Below, one piece after another: positions 1 to 8,794 of a stretch of DNA of 64,000 nt. Within the stretch, counting starts at the first letter, position 1. Each line of letters begins with the position of its first letter. Location of the stretch: assembly GCF_010509075.1 (NCBI RefSeq), contig NZ_CP048433.1, positions 930,001 through 994,000 on the forward strand, read 5' to 3'. The notes beneath the pieces were generated by a model. The model ran no database searches. It was not told where the DNA came from and worked only from the letters and a program-made list of their open reading frames with translations. This stretch comes from Collinsella aerofaciens ATCC 25986 (lineage in GTDB: Bacteria; Actinomycetota; Coriobacteriia; Coriobacteriales; Coriobacteriaceae). Made by a program: the position numbers and the translations under genes.

Positions 1-258
1 CGGTGAGCAGACACGCGTAGGTCTCGTCGCCCTCGAGCAGCGCCGCCGTCTCGGCCTCGAGGGCCCCGGCCTCGTCGAGGGCCTCCGATATCCGGGCGGC
101 CAGGAACCTGACCTGCCTGTTCTCGGCCTCGACGAGCGCCGGCGGGGGCGCGGTGGAGGCGGCCGCGGCCTCCCCGGCGGCCTCGGCCCGCGGGCCCTCG
201 GCCCCGGAGCGGGCGATCCCCCACGCCCCGCCGAACCCGGCGAGTGGATTGGCAACAC

Positions 259-1143
259 CTATTTGGACGATTCCGGGAGGGACAGCCCCGCCTCCCTGAA
301 CTCGACCGGAGACATGTAGCCCAGCGTCGAGTGGATCCTGAAGTTGTTGTACCAGTGCACGTAGTCCGAGAGCTTGGCCCGGAGCTCGCGCGTCGTGCCG
401 AACGTCTCGCGGTGGACGAGCTCGGCCTTCAGTATCCTGTTGGTCGACTCGTCGACGGCGTTGTCGTAGGGGCAGCCCTTGGCCGACAGCGACCTCTCAA
501 TGCCGAAGGCCTCGAGCATCAGGTCGATCTCGGCGTTGTCGAACTCGCTGCCGCGGTCCGTGTGGAAGACCTCGATGTCCGAGATGGGGAAGGAGAGCGT
601 CGCGAACGCCGACTTGACCAGCCGGGCGTCCTTCCTGGGCCCGGCGGAGTGGCCGACGATCTCCCTGTTGTAGAGGTCGACGAGCAGGCAGACGTAGTTC
701 CACGAGGCCCCGACGCGCACGTAGGTCAGGTCGCTGCATATATGGGTGCGCGGCGCCCTGCCGCCGAAGCCGCGCGCGACGACGTTGGGCACGTCGGCCT
801 CGTTGACCGCCCCGGGGTGCACCTTGAACCTCTTCCTGCCGTATGCGCTGACCAGGCCGTTCTCCCTCATGATGCGGCAGACCCGGCGCCGGCTGACGGT
901 GACGCCCGACCTCTCGAGCGACGCCTTTATCTTGCGCGAGCCGTACCGGCCCTTGCTGGCGGCGTGGGCCGCGACCACGGCCGGCGCGGCGGGGTCCGGC
1001 GCGGCGGGCCGGTCGGCCCGCGAGCGCATGGAGTAGTACGTCGACCTCGCGACGCCGAGGAGCCTGCACTGCGCTGATATGGGGTAGCGGCCCTCGTTGG
1101 CCGCTATGGCCCTCACTTTCGAGCGTATATCAGCGCCGCTTGT
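259..1143 (-). CDS. IS3 transposase OrfB (DDE integrase domain)
   Basis: This is the catalytic half of the IS3 transposase, a DDE/RNase H-fold integrase of about 295 residues. Visible motifs are an HTH_21-like start (YPISAQCRLLGVARSTYY), the first Asp in CSDLTYVRVG, the second in FHTDRGSEFDN, and the Glu in AVDESTNRILKAE. It ends with the usual YNNFRIHSTLGYMSPVEF. No start codon with a ribosome site is evident. The frame joins OrfA by a probable -1 slip at TTAAAAC (1148-1142), so the product is expected to be an OrfAB fusion. By chance the OrfB frame is also open back into the IS110 transposase, giving an unbroken 672-codon frame that is not one gene. Confidence 0.88.
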   Translation of the reverse strand, partial: TSGADIRSKVRAIAANEGRYPISAQCRLLGVARSTYYSMRSRADRPAAPDPAAPAVVAAHAASKGRYGSRKIKASLERSGVTVSRRRVCRIMRENGLVSAYGRKRFKVHPGAVNEADVPNVVARGFGGRAPRTHICSDLTYVRVGASWNYVCLLVDLYNREIVGHSAGPRKDARLVKSAFATLSFPISDIEVFHTDRGSEFDNAEIDLMLEAFGIERSLSAKGCPYDNAVDESTNRILKAELVHRETFGTTRELRAKLSDYVHWYNNFRIHSTLGYMSPVEFREAGLSLPESSK

Positions 1144-1400
1144 TTTAAGACGTCGACCTCCATCCGGAGCCTGCGGTTCTCGCGCTCGAGCTCCAGGATC
1201 CGGTTCTGCTCGGGCGTGCGGTTGCACGCGGCGCGCGGCGAGCCGGTCGCGTTTATCGACTTGATCCACCTCTCCACGGTGCTCTTGCCGAGGTCGTACT
1301 CGTCCATGATCTCGCGCTTGGGCTTGCCGGCGTTGTAGAGGTCGACTATCTGCCTCTTGAACTCGTCGGTGAAATGCCTCGGGTGCCTGGGGTCCCTCAT
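1113..1400 (-). CDS. IS3 OrfA (helix-turn-helix DNA-binding subunit)
   Basis: This short protein of about 95 residues carries the IS3 family HTH_Tnp_1 domain (RHFTDEFKRQIVDLYNAG, then DLGKSTVERWIKSI) and a C-terminal leucine-rich coiled coil (RILELERENRRLRMEVDVLK). It binds the IS ends and dimerises with OrfAB. The ATG at 1400 is preferred because it begins the conserved domain; the frame also runs upstream to 1457. The stop at 1113 overlaps OrfB, and the slippery TTAAAAC lies 12 codons before the end. Confidence 0.85.
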   Translation of the reverse strand: MRDPRHPRHFTDEFKRQIVDLYNAGKPKREIMDEYDLGKSTVERWIKSINATGSPRAACNRTPEQNRILELERENRRLRMEVDVLKQAALIYARK

Positions 1401-2004
1401 ATACGGCCCTCCCGTCTCCTGCGCCCCTCCCGGAACTGTCCACATCAGTGTAGCCAATCCAGAGCAGCTCCAGCCACCGCCGGTCCGACAGGTCGACCGC
1501 GGCCTCGAGGGCCGGGCAGGACTCGAGCAGCACCGCGCGCAGGCGGTTCTTGTCCCTGGTCGCGCAGGCGACGACGTGGTCGCGCTGCGACGAGAGGGCG
1601 CGGGCGGCCTCGAGGGCCTCGCCGCGGCCCGGGACCCCCGACAGGGAGTCCGGCACGCCCAGGGCGGTCCGCGCGATCACCGCGGCGTCGCGCTCGTCGG
1701 TCTTGGCCTCGCCGGCGAACAGGCCCGCGGCGCGGCTGGCGGCGAGCCCGGGCAGGTGGGCGACCCCGAGCCCCGCGGCGCGGGCCCGCCTCACGGCGAG
1801 GGACCCTATGTTGCGGAACTGGTCGACGACGACGAGCGTGCCGGCGGGCGCGGAGGCGAACAGCGCGTCGAGCTCGGCCTCCCTGTTGCGGACGGGGGCG
1901 CTGGCCAGCACCTCCCCGTCGCGGTCGATCAGGCAGGCCCAGTGCGACGACTTGCCGACGTCCAGGCCGAGCACGGCCGCGGGTCTGGTGGATGGCGCTT
2001 TCAC

Positions 2005-2253
2005 GGTGGTATCCTTCCGGTAGTCGTTCGACCGGATGGCCTCCCCCTCGGCACTCACATTACCAGCCGCGGCGCCTGCCCGGCACTTTCCTATCAGCCG
2101 TCGGGGGCGGCGCGTCCCGCGCCGGCAGCACCCAACAGGCCCTCTCGGGGGCAGGGACGTTCGGCCGTGCGCGGGCGCCCGGTCGGCGGCCCGTTCTGGG
2201 CGCGCCTCAATCGTAGCCCGAGACGGTCCCGGGCTGACAATTTCGACTGTAAT
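2005..2253 (-). ncRNA. predicted IS110 bridge RNA region, copy A1
   Basis: The 249-nt non-coding leader lies between the left end and the GTG start and appears identical to that of copy A2 (see 8795-9043), where the guide segments are assigned. Coordinates convert as 11048 minus the A2 position. The guide GAACGTCC therefore lies at 2162-2155 and matches the flanking target arm AAGAACGTCC next to the left end. The bridge RNA role is known for the IS110 family (IS621); the assignment here is inference from guide matching. Confidence 0.7.
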
Positions 2254-2298
2254 GGACGTTCTTGTTTGACTAGTCATTTAAGAACGTCCCCAAGGACT
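2254..2298. repeat. palindromic intergenic repeat, IS110 target site
   Basis: The arms GGACGTTCTT (2254-2263) and AAGAACGTCC (2280-2289) flank the palindromic centre GACTAGTC (2268-2275). The same right half occurs at 8773-8794 and, without the full centre, at 15211-15231. IS110 A1 begins immediately beside the left arm and IS110 A2 beside the right-arm copy at 8794, so the repeat appears to be the preferred insertion site. Confidence 0.75.
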
Positions 2299-2315
2299 AC
2301 CTTGGAAACCCCACA

Positions 2316-2475
2316 GGTTGAGCATAAGTCAGCGAAAACGCCCCTAAGCGAGCAAGGTGACGTGAAAGAGGAGGGAAGCGTACTTTGGGTACGCGACCGA
2401 CGATTGAACGTCAGATTGCCGCTTAGGGGCGTTTGCAGCGTCGAGCCGTTACGCGGTTTGGTAAAACCGCGTAAC
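2316..2475 (-). repeat. 3'-abutting two-hairpin repeat, copy alpha
   Basis: The right edge is a 12-bp hairpin, GTTACGCGGTTT/AAACCGCGTAAC (2448-2475), one base past the stop of the dipeptidase gene. Further out lies a long hairpin whose outer arms AAACGCCCCTAAGCG and CGCTTAGGGGCGTTT pair perfectly. Inside come a CAAGG/GATTG internal loop, an inner stem GACGT/ACGTC and a terminal GCGTAC/GTACGC hairpin. Between the two hairpins is GCAGCGTCGAG. There is no U-tract, so it is not a typical intrinsic terminator. Relatives lie at 12228-12371, 18421-18570 and 58281-58439. Confidence 0.8.
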
Positions 2476-2476
2476 C

Positions 2477-3913
2477 CTAAAGCTCTAATTCATTCAAACG
2501 GAGGATCGCAACAATATAGATCTTGAGCGCCTGCTTGAGCTGTTCCTCGTTGGCGCACTCGTTGGGGCCGTGCATCTGGCCGCCCCATGCGGGCAGCTCC
2601 AGGCCGGTCTCCTCGGGGCCAAACGAGACGGCGCGGGCAAAGTTGCGCGCGTACGTGCCGCCGCCCATGGCAAAGGGCTCGGCATGCTTGCCGGTGAACT
2701 CGTTATAGGTATCGATAAGCGCCTTCACGGCCGGATCGTCGGCAGACACCGAGAACGGCACCTTCGCACGACCCACACGGCACGTCACGCCAAAACGGCC
2801 CACGAGCGGGTCGAGCTGCTCGCGGATGGTATCGGCACTCGTGCTGTCGGGGAAGCGCACGTCGATGACCTGCTCAATATGGCCATCCGCCACGCGGATG
2901 AGGCCAGCGTTGCAGGTAAGCGGGCCAAACGCCGGACTCGTCGCATCGATACCCAGGCCGCGGCCATAGGCATCCGCATGCACAAAGGCCAGGAACTTGA
3001 CGAACTCGTGCTCGGCAGGCGTCAGCAGGCGTTCGTCGCGTGCACCAAACGCGTCCTCGGCCTCGCGCAGATACGCCACGATCAGGCCGACGGCGTTAAT
3101 CGTTCCCTCGGGCATCGAGGCATGACCGCCAATGCCATGGGCAAAAATCTGCGCGTGCCCGTTATCGAGCGCCGTAATCTCCAAGCGGTCGGCGTTCTCG
3201 ACCGGCGCCGGCAGCTCATCGGCGGCAATCGCGAGCTCGCAGATGGACTGCGACGGAATGGCGTTGCTCGCCTCGGCACCGCTCCAGGACACAATGCGCC
3301 CGCCGTCGATCTTGGGGCTCACAAACGTCGCCCCAAACTGGCCCTTCTCGGCATTGCAGACCGGGAACTCGGCATCGGGCGTAAACAGAAAGTCAGGGTC
3401 TGCGTGGTTCTCCAGATAATGGTGAACGTCGGACATGCCCACTTCCTCATCGCAGCCCAGCAGCGCGCGGAAGGTATAGCGCGGCACAATGCCGTGCTTG
3501 AGCAGGTAGGCACCGGCGTAGAGCGACAACACCGCCGGACCCTTGTCATCAATCACGCCACGGCCGAGCAGCCAGCCCTCGCGACGCTCCATCGCAAACG
3601 GGTCGGTGTTCCAGCCGGGGCCGGCGGGCACCACGTCCACGTGGCAGATGGTCGCGAGCTGCTTGTCGCCGCGACCCGGGATATCGGCGATTCCCACATA
3701 CCCATCGTCGTCGCTCGTTTGATAGCCGAGCTTCTGCGCGATGCCGAGCGCGCAATCGAGCGCGTCACGGACCGGGCGGCCAAACGGCGCGCCGGGCTCC
3801 GCATCGGCAGCAACGGCCACGGACGGATAGCTCACCAGCTGCTCGATATCGGCGACGACATCCTCCCAGACCTCGTCGACATACTCGGCAACGCTCTGCT
3901 CCACCTGATTCAT
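2477..3913 (-). CDS. M20-family dipeptidase (PepV/Sapep-like)
   Basis: The 478-residue protein is a zinc-dependent M20 peptidase of the PepV/Xaa-His dipeptidase type, cutting dipeptides taken up into the cytoplasm. Metal-site motifs are visible: CHVDVVPAGPGW (His, Asp), GRGVIDDKGP (bridging Asp), LGCDEEVGM (catalytic and metal Glu), TPDAEFPV, and the C-terminal HGPNE with the last His. The lid domain includes GIGGHASMPE. Length fits the family. The ATG at 3913 is chosen because AAGGAGG stands just upstream; the frame extends 15 codons further without support. It is followed by structured repeat alpha. Substrate preference cannot be read from the sequence. Confidence 0.9.
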   Translation of the reverse strand: MNQVEQSVAEYVDEVWEDVVADIEQLVSYPSVAVAADAEPGAPFGRPVRDALDCALGIAQKLGYQTSDDDGYVGIADIPGRGDKQLATICHVDVVPAGPGWNTDPFAMERREGWLLGRGVIDDKGPAVLSLYAGAYLLKHGIVPRYTFRALLGCDEEVGMSDVHHYLENHADPDFLFTPDAEFPVCNAEKGQFGATFVSPKIDGGRIVSWSGAEASNAIPSQSICELAIAADELPAPVENADRLEITALDNGHAQIFAHGIGGHASMPEGTINAVGLIVAYLREAEDAFGARDERLLTPAEHEFVKFLAFVHADAYGRGLGIDATSPAFGPLTCNAGLIRVADGHIEQVIDVRFPDSTSADTIREQLDPLVGRFGVTCRVGRAKVPFSVSADDPAVKALIDTYNEFTGKHAEPFAMGGGTYARNFARAVSFGPEETGLELPAWGGQMHGPNECANEEQLKQALKIYIVAILRLNELEL

Positions 3914-3967
3914 GGACGACCTCCTTACCAATGAGCGGCGAGCGTGCCCGCCCCTCACATCAAATAC

Positions 3968-4630
3968 TTATATAGCGAAAAGTTTAGCAAGCTCGGCCAC
4001 CGAGTGCACCACTGCATCGGCACCCGCCGCCTCGTGCTCGCCCGGCGCCGCCGCGCCCGAATAGATACCAATGCACGGCACGCTCATCGCGTGCGCGCCC
4101 TCGACGTCGTTAAAGCGATCGCCGATCATCACGGCATCGCCCGCGGCCGCACCCAAGGCCGCCAACGCGTCGCGGACCGAATCGGCCTTGGTCTCGCGCC
4201 CCTGCGGCGGATTCATGCCGACCACCGCCTCAAACTGAGAAAGTCCCAGCTCTCCCACCATGTCAACGCACTTTGCCTCCATGCGCGACGTCGCCACGGC
4301 CAAGCGCTTGCCCTGGGCGACCAACCCATCCAGCAGCTCGGGGATCCCGTCAAACACGGGATACTCCTCCGGTCCCAGCTCGTCAAAAAAGGCGCGGTAC
4401 TCGTCGGCCACCACAAGCGACTCCTCGCGGGAGAAGCCATAAAAGTCGTGAAAGCTCTTCCACAGGGGCGGCCCGATCATGCGGCGCAGGTCACCCATCT
4501 GCGCCTCCGAAAACCCGCGCGCGGCCAACGTCTTGCGCGTCGAGGTCATCACCGCCCGGCCCGTATCGGCCACCGTGCCGTCAAAATCGAACAGCACAAC
4601 CGGCCGCTCGCATAGCTGCAATGCCGCCAT
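3968..4630 (-). CDS. HAD-superfamily phosphatase (phosphoglycolate phosphatase-like)
   Basis: This HAD hydrolase of about 220 residues has all four motifs: VLFDFDGTVADT (nucleophile and acid Asp, motif I), AVATSRM (motif II Ser/Thr), the Lys of ETKADSV (motif III), and GDRFNDVEGA (motif IV). The helical cap between motifs I and II is the Gph/PgmB C1 type. The likely role is dephosphorylation of a small phosphometabolite. The ATG at 4630 fits the GAAGAGGG ribosome site better than those at 4636 or 4663. It lies 54 nt upstream of the dipeptidase start on the same strand, so the two may be co-transcribed. Confidence 0.85.
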   Translation of the reverse strand: MAALQLCERPVVLFDFDGTVADTGRAVMTSTRKTLAARGFSEAQMGDLRRMIGPPLWKSFHDFYGFSREESLVVADEYRAFFDELGPEEYPVFDGIPELLDGLVAQGKRLAVATSRMEAKCVDMVGELGLSQFEAVVGMNPPQGRETKADSVRDALAALGAAAGDAVMIGDRFNDVEGAHAMSVPCIGIYSGAAAPGEHEAAGADAVVHSVAELAKLFAI

Positions 4631-4786
4631 CGGCATCCCTCTTCCCCAGTTGATGATTTCCACACCGTCACTTCAAACTGTTGACTATTCAACAATTGAA
4701 CCTAGCAATGTAGAGCAACTCCACTATACTTGTCGCACTTTGCTCTCAGAAGGCGGCGCGCAAGCGCCCCAACGAAAGGTGCAATT

Positions 4787-5647
4787 ATGTCTTTTGCCAT
4801 CATAACCGACTCCACGTCGGACATCTCCCCCGCCCGCGCTCAAGAGCTCGGCATTTACGTGATTCCGCTGCATGTGATTATCGAGGGCGAGGACCTGCTC
4901 GACCAGGTACAGATTACCGCCGAGGAATACGTCGCGCGCATGGCCGGCTCCGAGCAACTGCCGCACACCTCGCAGCCGAGCGCCGGCGAGTTCAAGGCAC
5001 TCTTTGACCGCGTGCGTGCTGACGGCCACGATAGCGCGATCTTTATCTCGCTGTGCAGCGAATGGTCCGCCTGCTATTCCAACGCATGCCTGGTCGCCGA
5101 GACCCACGAGCTCGACGTGCGCTGCATCGACTCGCGCACCGGCTCGGGTGCCGAAGGTCTGCTAGTAGAGTACGCGCTGGCCATGCGCGAGGACGGTCGC
5201 AGCTTGGACGAAACCGAGGCGCAGATCCGCGCGACGCTGCCCGACGCCCACCTGCTGCTGATTCCCCGCACGCTCGAGAACCTCGTTAAGAACGGCCGCG
5301 CGCCCAAGCTCGCCGGCCAGCTCACGCAGATGCTCAACATTCGCCTGACCGTTTCGCCGGAGTGGCAGTCGGGCGAGATCAAGGCCATCAAGAAGGGTCG
5401 CGGCGCCAAGCGCATCGTCGCCAACACCATGGCAGATTGCCTCGCGTTTTTGGACGAGCACCCGGGCTCAAGCGTGCGAGTGCTCACGACCGGCGCCGCC
5501 GAGGAGCAGGAGCTTGTCAACGAGGCACTCGCGGGCCAGGATTACGTAGACGCCGGCACCGGCCCCATCGGCTGCACCATCGCCACCCATGTAGGCGTCG
5601 ACGCCATCGCCATCAGCTACTGCCCCCGCTACCAGCCAACTCGCTAG
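4787..5647 (+). CDS. DegV-family fatty-acid-binding protein
   Basis: The 286-residue DegV (EDD fold) protein opens with AIITDSTSDISP and continues with the conserved LPHTSQPSAGEF region, which binds the lipid head group and carboxylate, and IDSRTGSGAEGLLV. Known family members bind a fatty acid and act as FakB partners of the FakA kinase; no fakA is in this window. The ATG at 4787 follows GAAAGGTG. It is transcribed divergently from the HAD gene. A second DegV gene lies at 26010-26900. Confidence 0.88.
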   Translation: MSFAIITDSTSDISPARAQELGIYVIPLHVIIEGEDLLDQVQITAEEYVARMAGSEQLPHTSQPSAGEFKALFDRVRADGHDSAIFISLCSEWSACYSNACLVAETHELDVRCIDSRTGSGAEGLLVEYALAMREDGRSLDETEAQIRATLPDAHLLLIPRTLENLVKNGRAPKLAGQLTQMLNIRLTVSPEWQSGEIKAIKKGRGAKRIVANTMADCLAFLDEHPGSSVRVLTTGAAEEQELVNEALAGQDYVDAGTGPIGCTIATHVGVDAIAISYCPRYQPTR

Positions 5648-5740
5648 GGACGCCCACATCAGTTATGGTGAAATGGGGACTGTTTTTGGCTTATTAGCCG
5701 CCAATCAATCCCTATTCCACCACAACTTGGAAATCGGCGA

Positions 5741-6049
5741 TCAGCCCAGCGGACCCTGAAACAACTCCTGATGAGCGCCCATTCTTACCAGCCTAATCAC
5801 TGGGTTAGTCTTATGGGGAAGATAAAGAACGACCACATCGACCAAGCCATCGGATAGATGGAAATCGATGTGGCCGTTGTAGTTTCCGCCCGGGTTTGAA
5901 AGCTCATGGGCGCCATATTCCGCGGGAAGCGAGCCGTGAGCTGCAAGCTCTGCGACCGCCGCCTTAAACTCGGTTTTTAGCTGCGGATGGATGCGCATCG
6001 TCCGTTTATAATCCGCCTTAAACTGAGCCTCGACTTTAATCTCAAACAT
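5741..6049 (-). CDS. YafQ/RelE-type mRNA interferase toxin
   Basis: The 102-residue basic protein has the RelE/ParE fold signature: FKADYKRTMRIHP near the N terminus, LPAEYGAHELSNPGGNYNGHIDFH in the middle (written here only as an orientation region around residues 40-65), and a C-terminal RMGAHQELF. The several His residues match the ligands and catalytic His of YafQ. It would cut ribosome-bound mRNA. It starts 2 nt after the antitoxin stop, a typical coupled TA operon. Confidence 0.85.
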   Translation of the reverse strand: MFEIKVEAQFKADYKRTMRIHPQLKTEFKAAVAELAAHGSLPAEYGAHELSNPGGNYNGHIDFHLSDGLVDVVVLYLPHKTNPVIRLVRMGAHQELFQGPLG

Positions 6050-6051
6050 CG

Positions 6052-6351
6052 CTAGTCCTCATCGAGGAATGATATAAGCTCATCAGCGTTGTTGAATGAT
6101 GGGCTATCGTCCGGCAAAACCCCCAACTCATGAGCCTCGGCGATCACCATGGCACGCCTCGTCGCCTCGTTGGGCACCTCCGCCCTTCCTACAATCTCAA
6201 AAGGAATCTTTCGCTGATTTACCAGCTGCCGAACGGCAAGATTGAGATAGGAATTGAGGCTGAGGCCGACCGAATCCAAGAACTCAGTCGCCTGCTCCTT
6301 GAGCCCCTCTTCGATGCGAACCGTCGTAGGCTTAACTGTTGCTGTAGACAT
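6052..6351 (-). CDS. RelB/DinJ-type antitoxin
   Basis: The 99-residue protein begins MSTATVKPTTVRIEE, a ribbon-helix-helix N terminus for operator DNA, followed by LKEQATEFLDSVGLSLNSYL and the DinJ-like segment NLAVRQLVNQRKIPFE. The acidic tail (NADELISFLDED) would cover the toxin. The ATG at 6351 is chosen for GAGGAGG at the right distance; the frame extends 31 codons upstream without a ribosome site. It is expected to repress its own promoter together with the toxin. Confidence 0.85.
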   Translation of the reverse strand: MSTATVKPTTVRIEEGLKEQATEFLDSVGLSLNSYLNLAVRQLVNQRKIPFEIVGRAEVPNEATRRAMVIAEAHELGVLPDDSPSFNNADELISFLDED

Positions 6352-6465
6352 TTGCGACCTCCTCGCTCTCGTCTTTTGCATCAGTATACCCAATATAAAC
6401 GGCAAACTGACGTTAGATAGCATCAGATTGCCATACATATTCATGTCGCGGTGGGCACGATTGCT

Positions 6466-7224
6466 CTACATCAACCCGCTGAGCGCAATGTCGACGGCCT
6501 CGTTGAGGTCGTCAGTAATGTGTACCAAATCCGGATCGAGCGGGCTGATCATACCGGCGCTCATCACCGGGCCGTTGAGCCAGTCGAACAGGCCCTGCCA
6601 GTACTCGCTGCCCACCAGCACGAGCGGCATGCGCTTGACCTTGTGCGTCTGCACCAGCGTGAGCACCTCGAACATCTCGTCGAGCGTGCCAAAGCCGCCG
6701 GGAAACACGATGGCGCCCGAGCTGTACTTAACGAACATGGTTTTGCGCACAAAGAAGTAGCGGAAGTTCATACCGAGGTTTACGTATTTATTGAGCCCCT
6801 GCTCGTGCGGCAATTCAATGCCCAGGCCAACTGACTTGCCGTTGACACTCGCCGCTCCCCTGTTGGCCGCTTCCATGATGCCGGGGCCGCCACCGGTGAT
6901 AACCGCCACGCCACGTTGCGCGATCTTGCGCCCGACGGTACGCGCCGCCTTGTAGAGCGGATCGGTCTTAGGCGTGCGGGCACTGCCGAAGATGGTCACT
7001 GCGGGGCCAAGCTCGGCAAGCGCGCCGAAGCCATCGACAAACTCGGCCTGAATGCGCAGCACGCGCCAGGGATCGGCATGCAGCCAGTCGGTCGAATCCT
7101 CGGGCGCCAGCAGGTTGGCGTAGGTGTTGTCCTTAGGAATCATGGGGCCGCGCATAACCACGGGGCCGCGGCGGTACGTCTCGTCGTAGGCGGGCTCGCC
7201 CTCGACGTTCTCATTCTTAATCAT
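6466..7224 (-). CDS. LOG-family Rossmann-fold protein (nucleoside 5'-monophosphate phosphoribohydrolase-like)
   Basis: The 252-residue protein of the LOG/TIGR00730 family has the nucleotide-binding GSARTP, the GGGPGIMEAANRGA loop and the catalytic PGGFGTLDE motif. Family members hydrolyse N-glycosidic bonds of AMP-like nucleotides (cytokinin-activating type). The ATG at 7224 follows GGAGT; the longer frame to 7296 overlaps a hairpin and is not supported. The motifs look intact. Confidence 0.88.
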   Translation of the reverse strand: MIKNENVEGEPAYDETYRRGPVVMRGPMIPKDNTYANLLAPEDSTDWLHADPWRVLRIQAEFVDGFGALAELGPAVTIFGSARTPKTDPLYKAARTVGRKIAQRGVAVITGGGPGIMEAANRGAASVNGKSVGLGIELPHEQGLNKYVNLGMNFRYFFVRKTMFVKYSSGAIVFPGGFGTLDEMFEVLTLVQTHKVKRMPLVLVGSEYWQGLFDWLNGPVMSAGMISPLDPDLVHITDDLNEAVDIALSGLM

Positions 7225-7240
7225 GGGTACTCCTATCGAG

Positions 7241-7288
7241 AAAAAGAAAAGCGGGCGGGGTCGACGCCATGCGTCAAACACCCGCCCG
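7241..7288 (-). terminator. intrinsic terminator downstream of tgt
   Basis: Read on the minus strand, CGGGCGGG pairs with CCCGCCCG across a loop of about 20 nt and is followed by CTTTTCTTTTT. It lies about 150 nt past the tgt stop and just upstream of the LOG gene, so it probably separates the two transcripts. Confidence 0.65.
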
Positions 7289-7353
7289 AACATCAACTAT
7301 TCGGTATGGTACCCACGATGCGTTATGCGCTTGCAAGGCATCGGTCAGCGGTC

Positions 7354-7390
7354 GCGCAGCCGACGTCAGCGAATGTGACGAGCGGCTGCC
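7354..7390. other. GC-rich hairpin in the tgt 3' region
   Basis: GCAGCCG and CGGCTGC enclose CGTC/GACG and a 9-nt loop. It lies between the tgt stop and the terminator. It carries CAGCG and GACGTCA but lacks the GTTACGCGG hairpin of the four-copy repeat family, so it is listed separately. Role unknown. Confidence 0.35.
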
Positions 7391-7437
7391 GCTCAGCCTT
7401 TGCCGTTGCCCACGCTCTGTAAGCGCGCCTGTCGCCC

Positions 7438-8577
<1,140 letters not shown>

Positions 8578-8675
8578 AAACTGGAACTCCTTGGTTGCGG
8601 TTCATACGCAAACCATTATACGGGCAACCAGCAAACCGCACCGACTCGACAGAAACTGATGCATTAAACGACTAG

Positions 8676-8794
8676 TCGTCGAGGACAATCTTCAGCGCCA
8701 TCTTGCAAAGGAGTGTCCCAATCTGCCGGCACTTAGGGACTGTCCCCAAGTGCCGGCAAGAGTGTCCCTTATGACTAGTCATTTAAGAACGTCC
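8676..8794. repeat. intergenic repeat cluster, left flank of IS110 A2
   Basis: Short units recur here: GACTAGTC at 8670-8677 and 8773-8780, AAGGAGTGTCCCA at 8706 (again at 15240), and a hairpin GCCGGCACTT/AAGTGCCGGC around 8726-8758. The cluster ends with ATTTAAGAACGTCC (8781-8794), directly against the IS110 left end. No gene is seen in it. Confidence 0.6.

Larger units (their letters stand above)
245..1461 (-). mobile_element. IS3-family insertion sequence, complete
   Basis: The 1217-bp element is bounded by imperfect inverted repeats that share TGGATTGGC and, further in, TTCCGGGAGGG. It is flanked by a 3-bp direct repeat GAG (242-244 and 1462-1464), the target duplication size usual for IS3. 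It encodes OrfA and OrfB on the minus strand in overlapping frames. It sits inside the transposase of IS110 copy A1. Confidence 0.92.
1..2004 (-). pseudogene. IS110 transposase A1, split by IS3 insertion
   Basis: The transposase starts at a GTG at 2004, behind a GGAAGGAT ribosome site, and reads into the N-terminal RuvC-like (DEDD) domain: GLDVGKSSHW, VVVDQFRNIG and KTDERDAAVIA carry the expected acidic residues. The frame runs to 1462, where IS3 interrupts it after LELL. It resumes in the same frame at 241 (AGFGGAWGIARS) and reaches the C-terminal Tnp20 part before leaving the window. Removing 245-1461 plus one GAG copy restores an open frame, so this is an insertional knockout with no other visible damage. 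Confidence 0.85.
1..2253 (-). mobile_element. IS110-family element A1, right part outside the window, interrupted by an IS3 element
   Basis: The minus strand holds an IS110-type element whose left end (ATTACAGTC) is at 2253. It continues through a non-coding leader and the transposase start at 2004, and runs off the window at position 1. An IS3 element occupies 245-1461. The sequence appears identical to copy A2 (8795-12169) wherever both can be compared by eye, so the two are recent duplicates. The left end abuts one arm of the palindromic repeat at 2254-2289. The right end is not in the window. Confidence 0.85.

Noticed and set aside
244-1077. Long plus-strand frames opposite the IS and other high-GC genes
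   Set aside because: They mirror real genes on the other strand, with Arg/Gly/Pro-rich composition and no ribosome sites or domains.
259-2277. One 672-codon open frame across IS110 and IS3
   Set aside because: It joins the N-terminal IS110 transposase to IS3 OrfB through the insertion junction; the IS3 ends and GAG duplication show it is not a single gene.
2316-2475. Reading the two-hairpin element as an ordinary intrinsic terminator
   Set aside because: No U-tract follows either hairpin, and the conserved linker and internal loop are not features of terminators.
7354-7390. Possible fifth copy of the two-hairpin element downstream of tgt
   Set aside because: The conserved GTTACGCGG hairpin and linker are missing and it is not at the stop codon.
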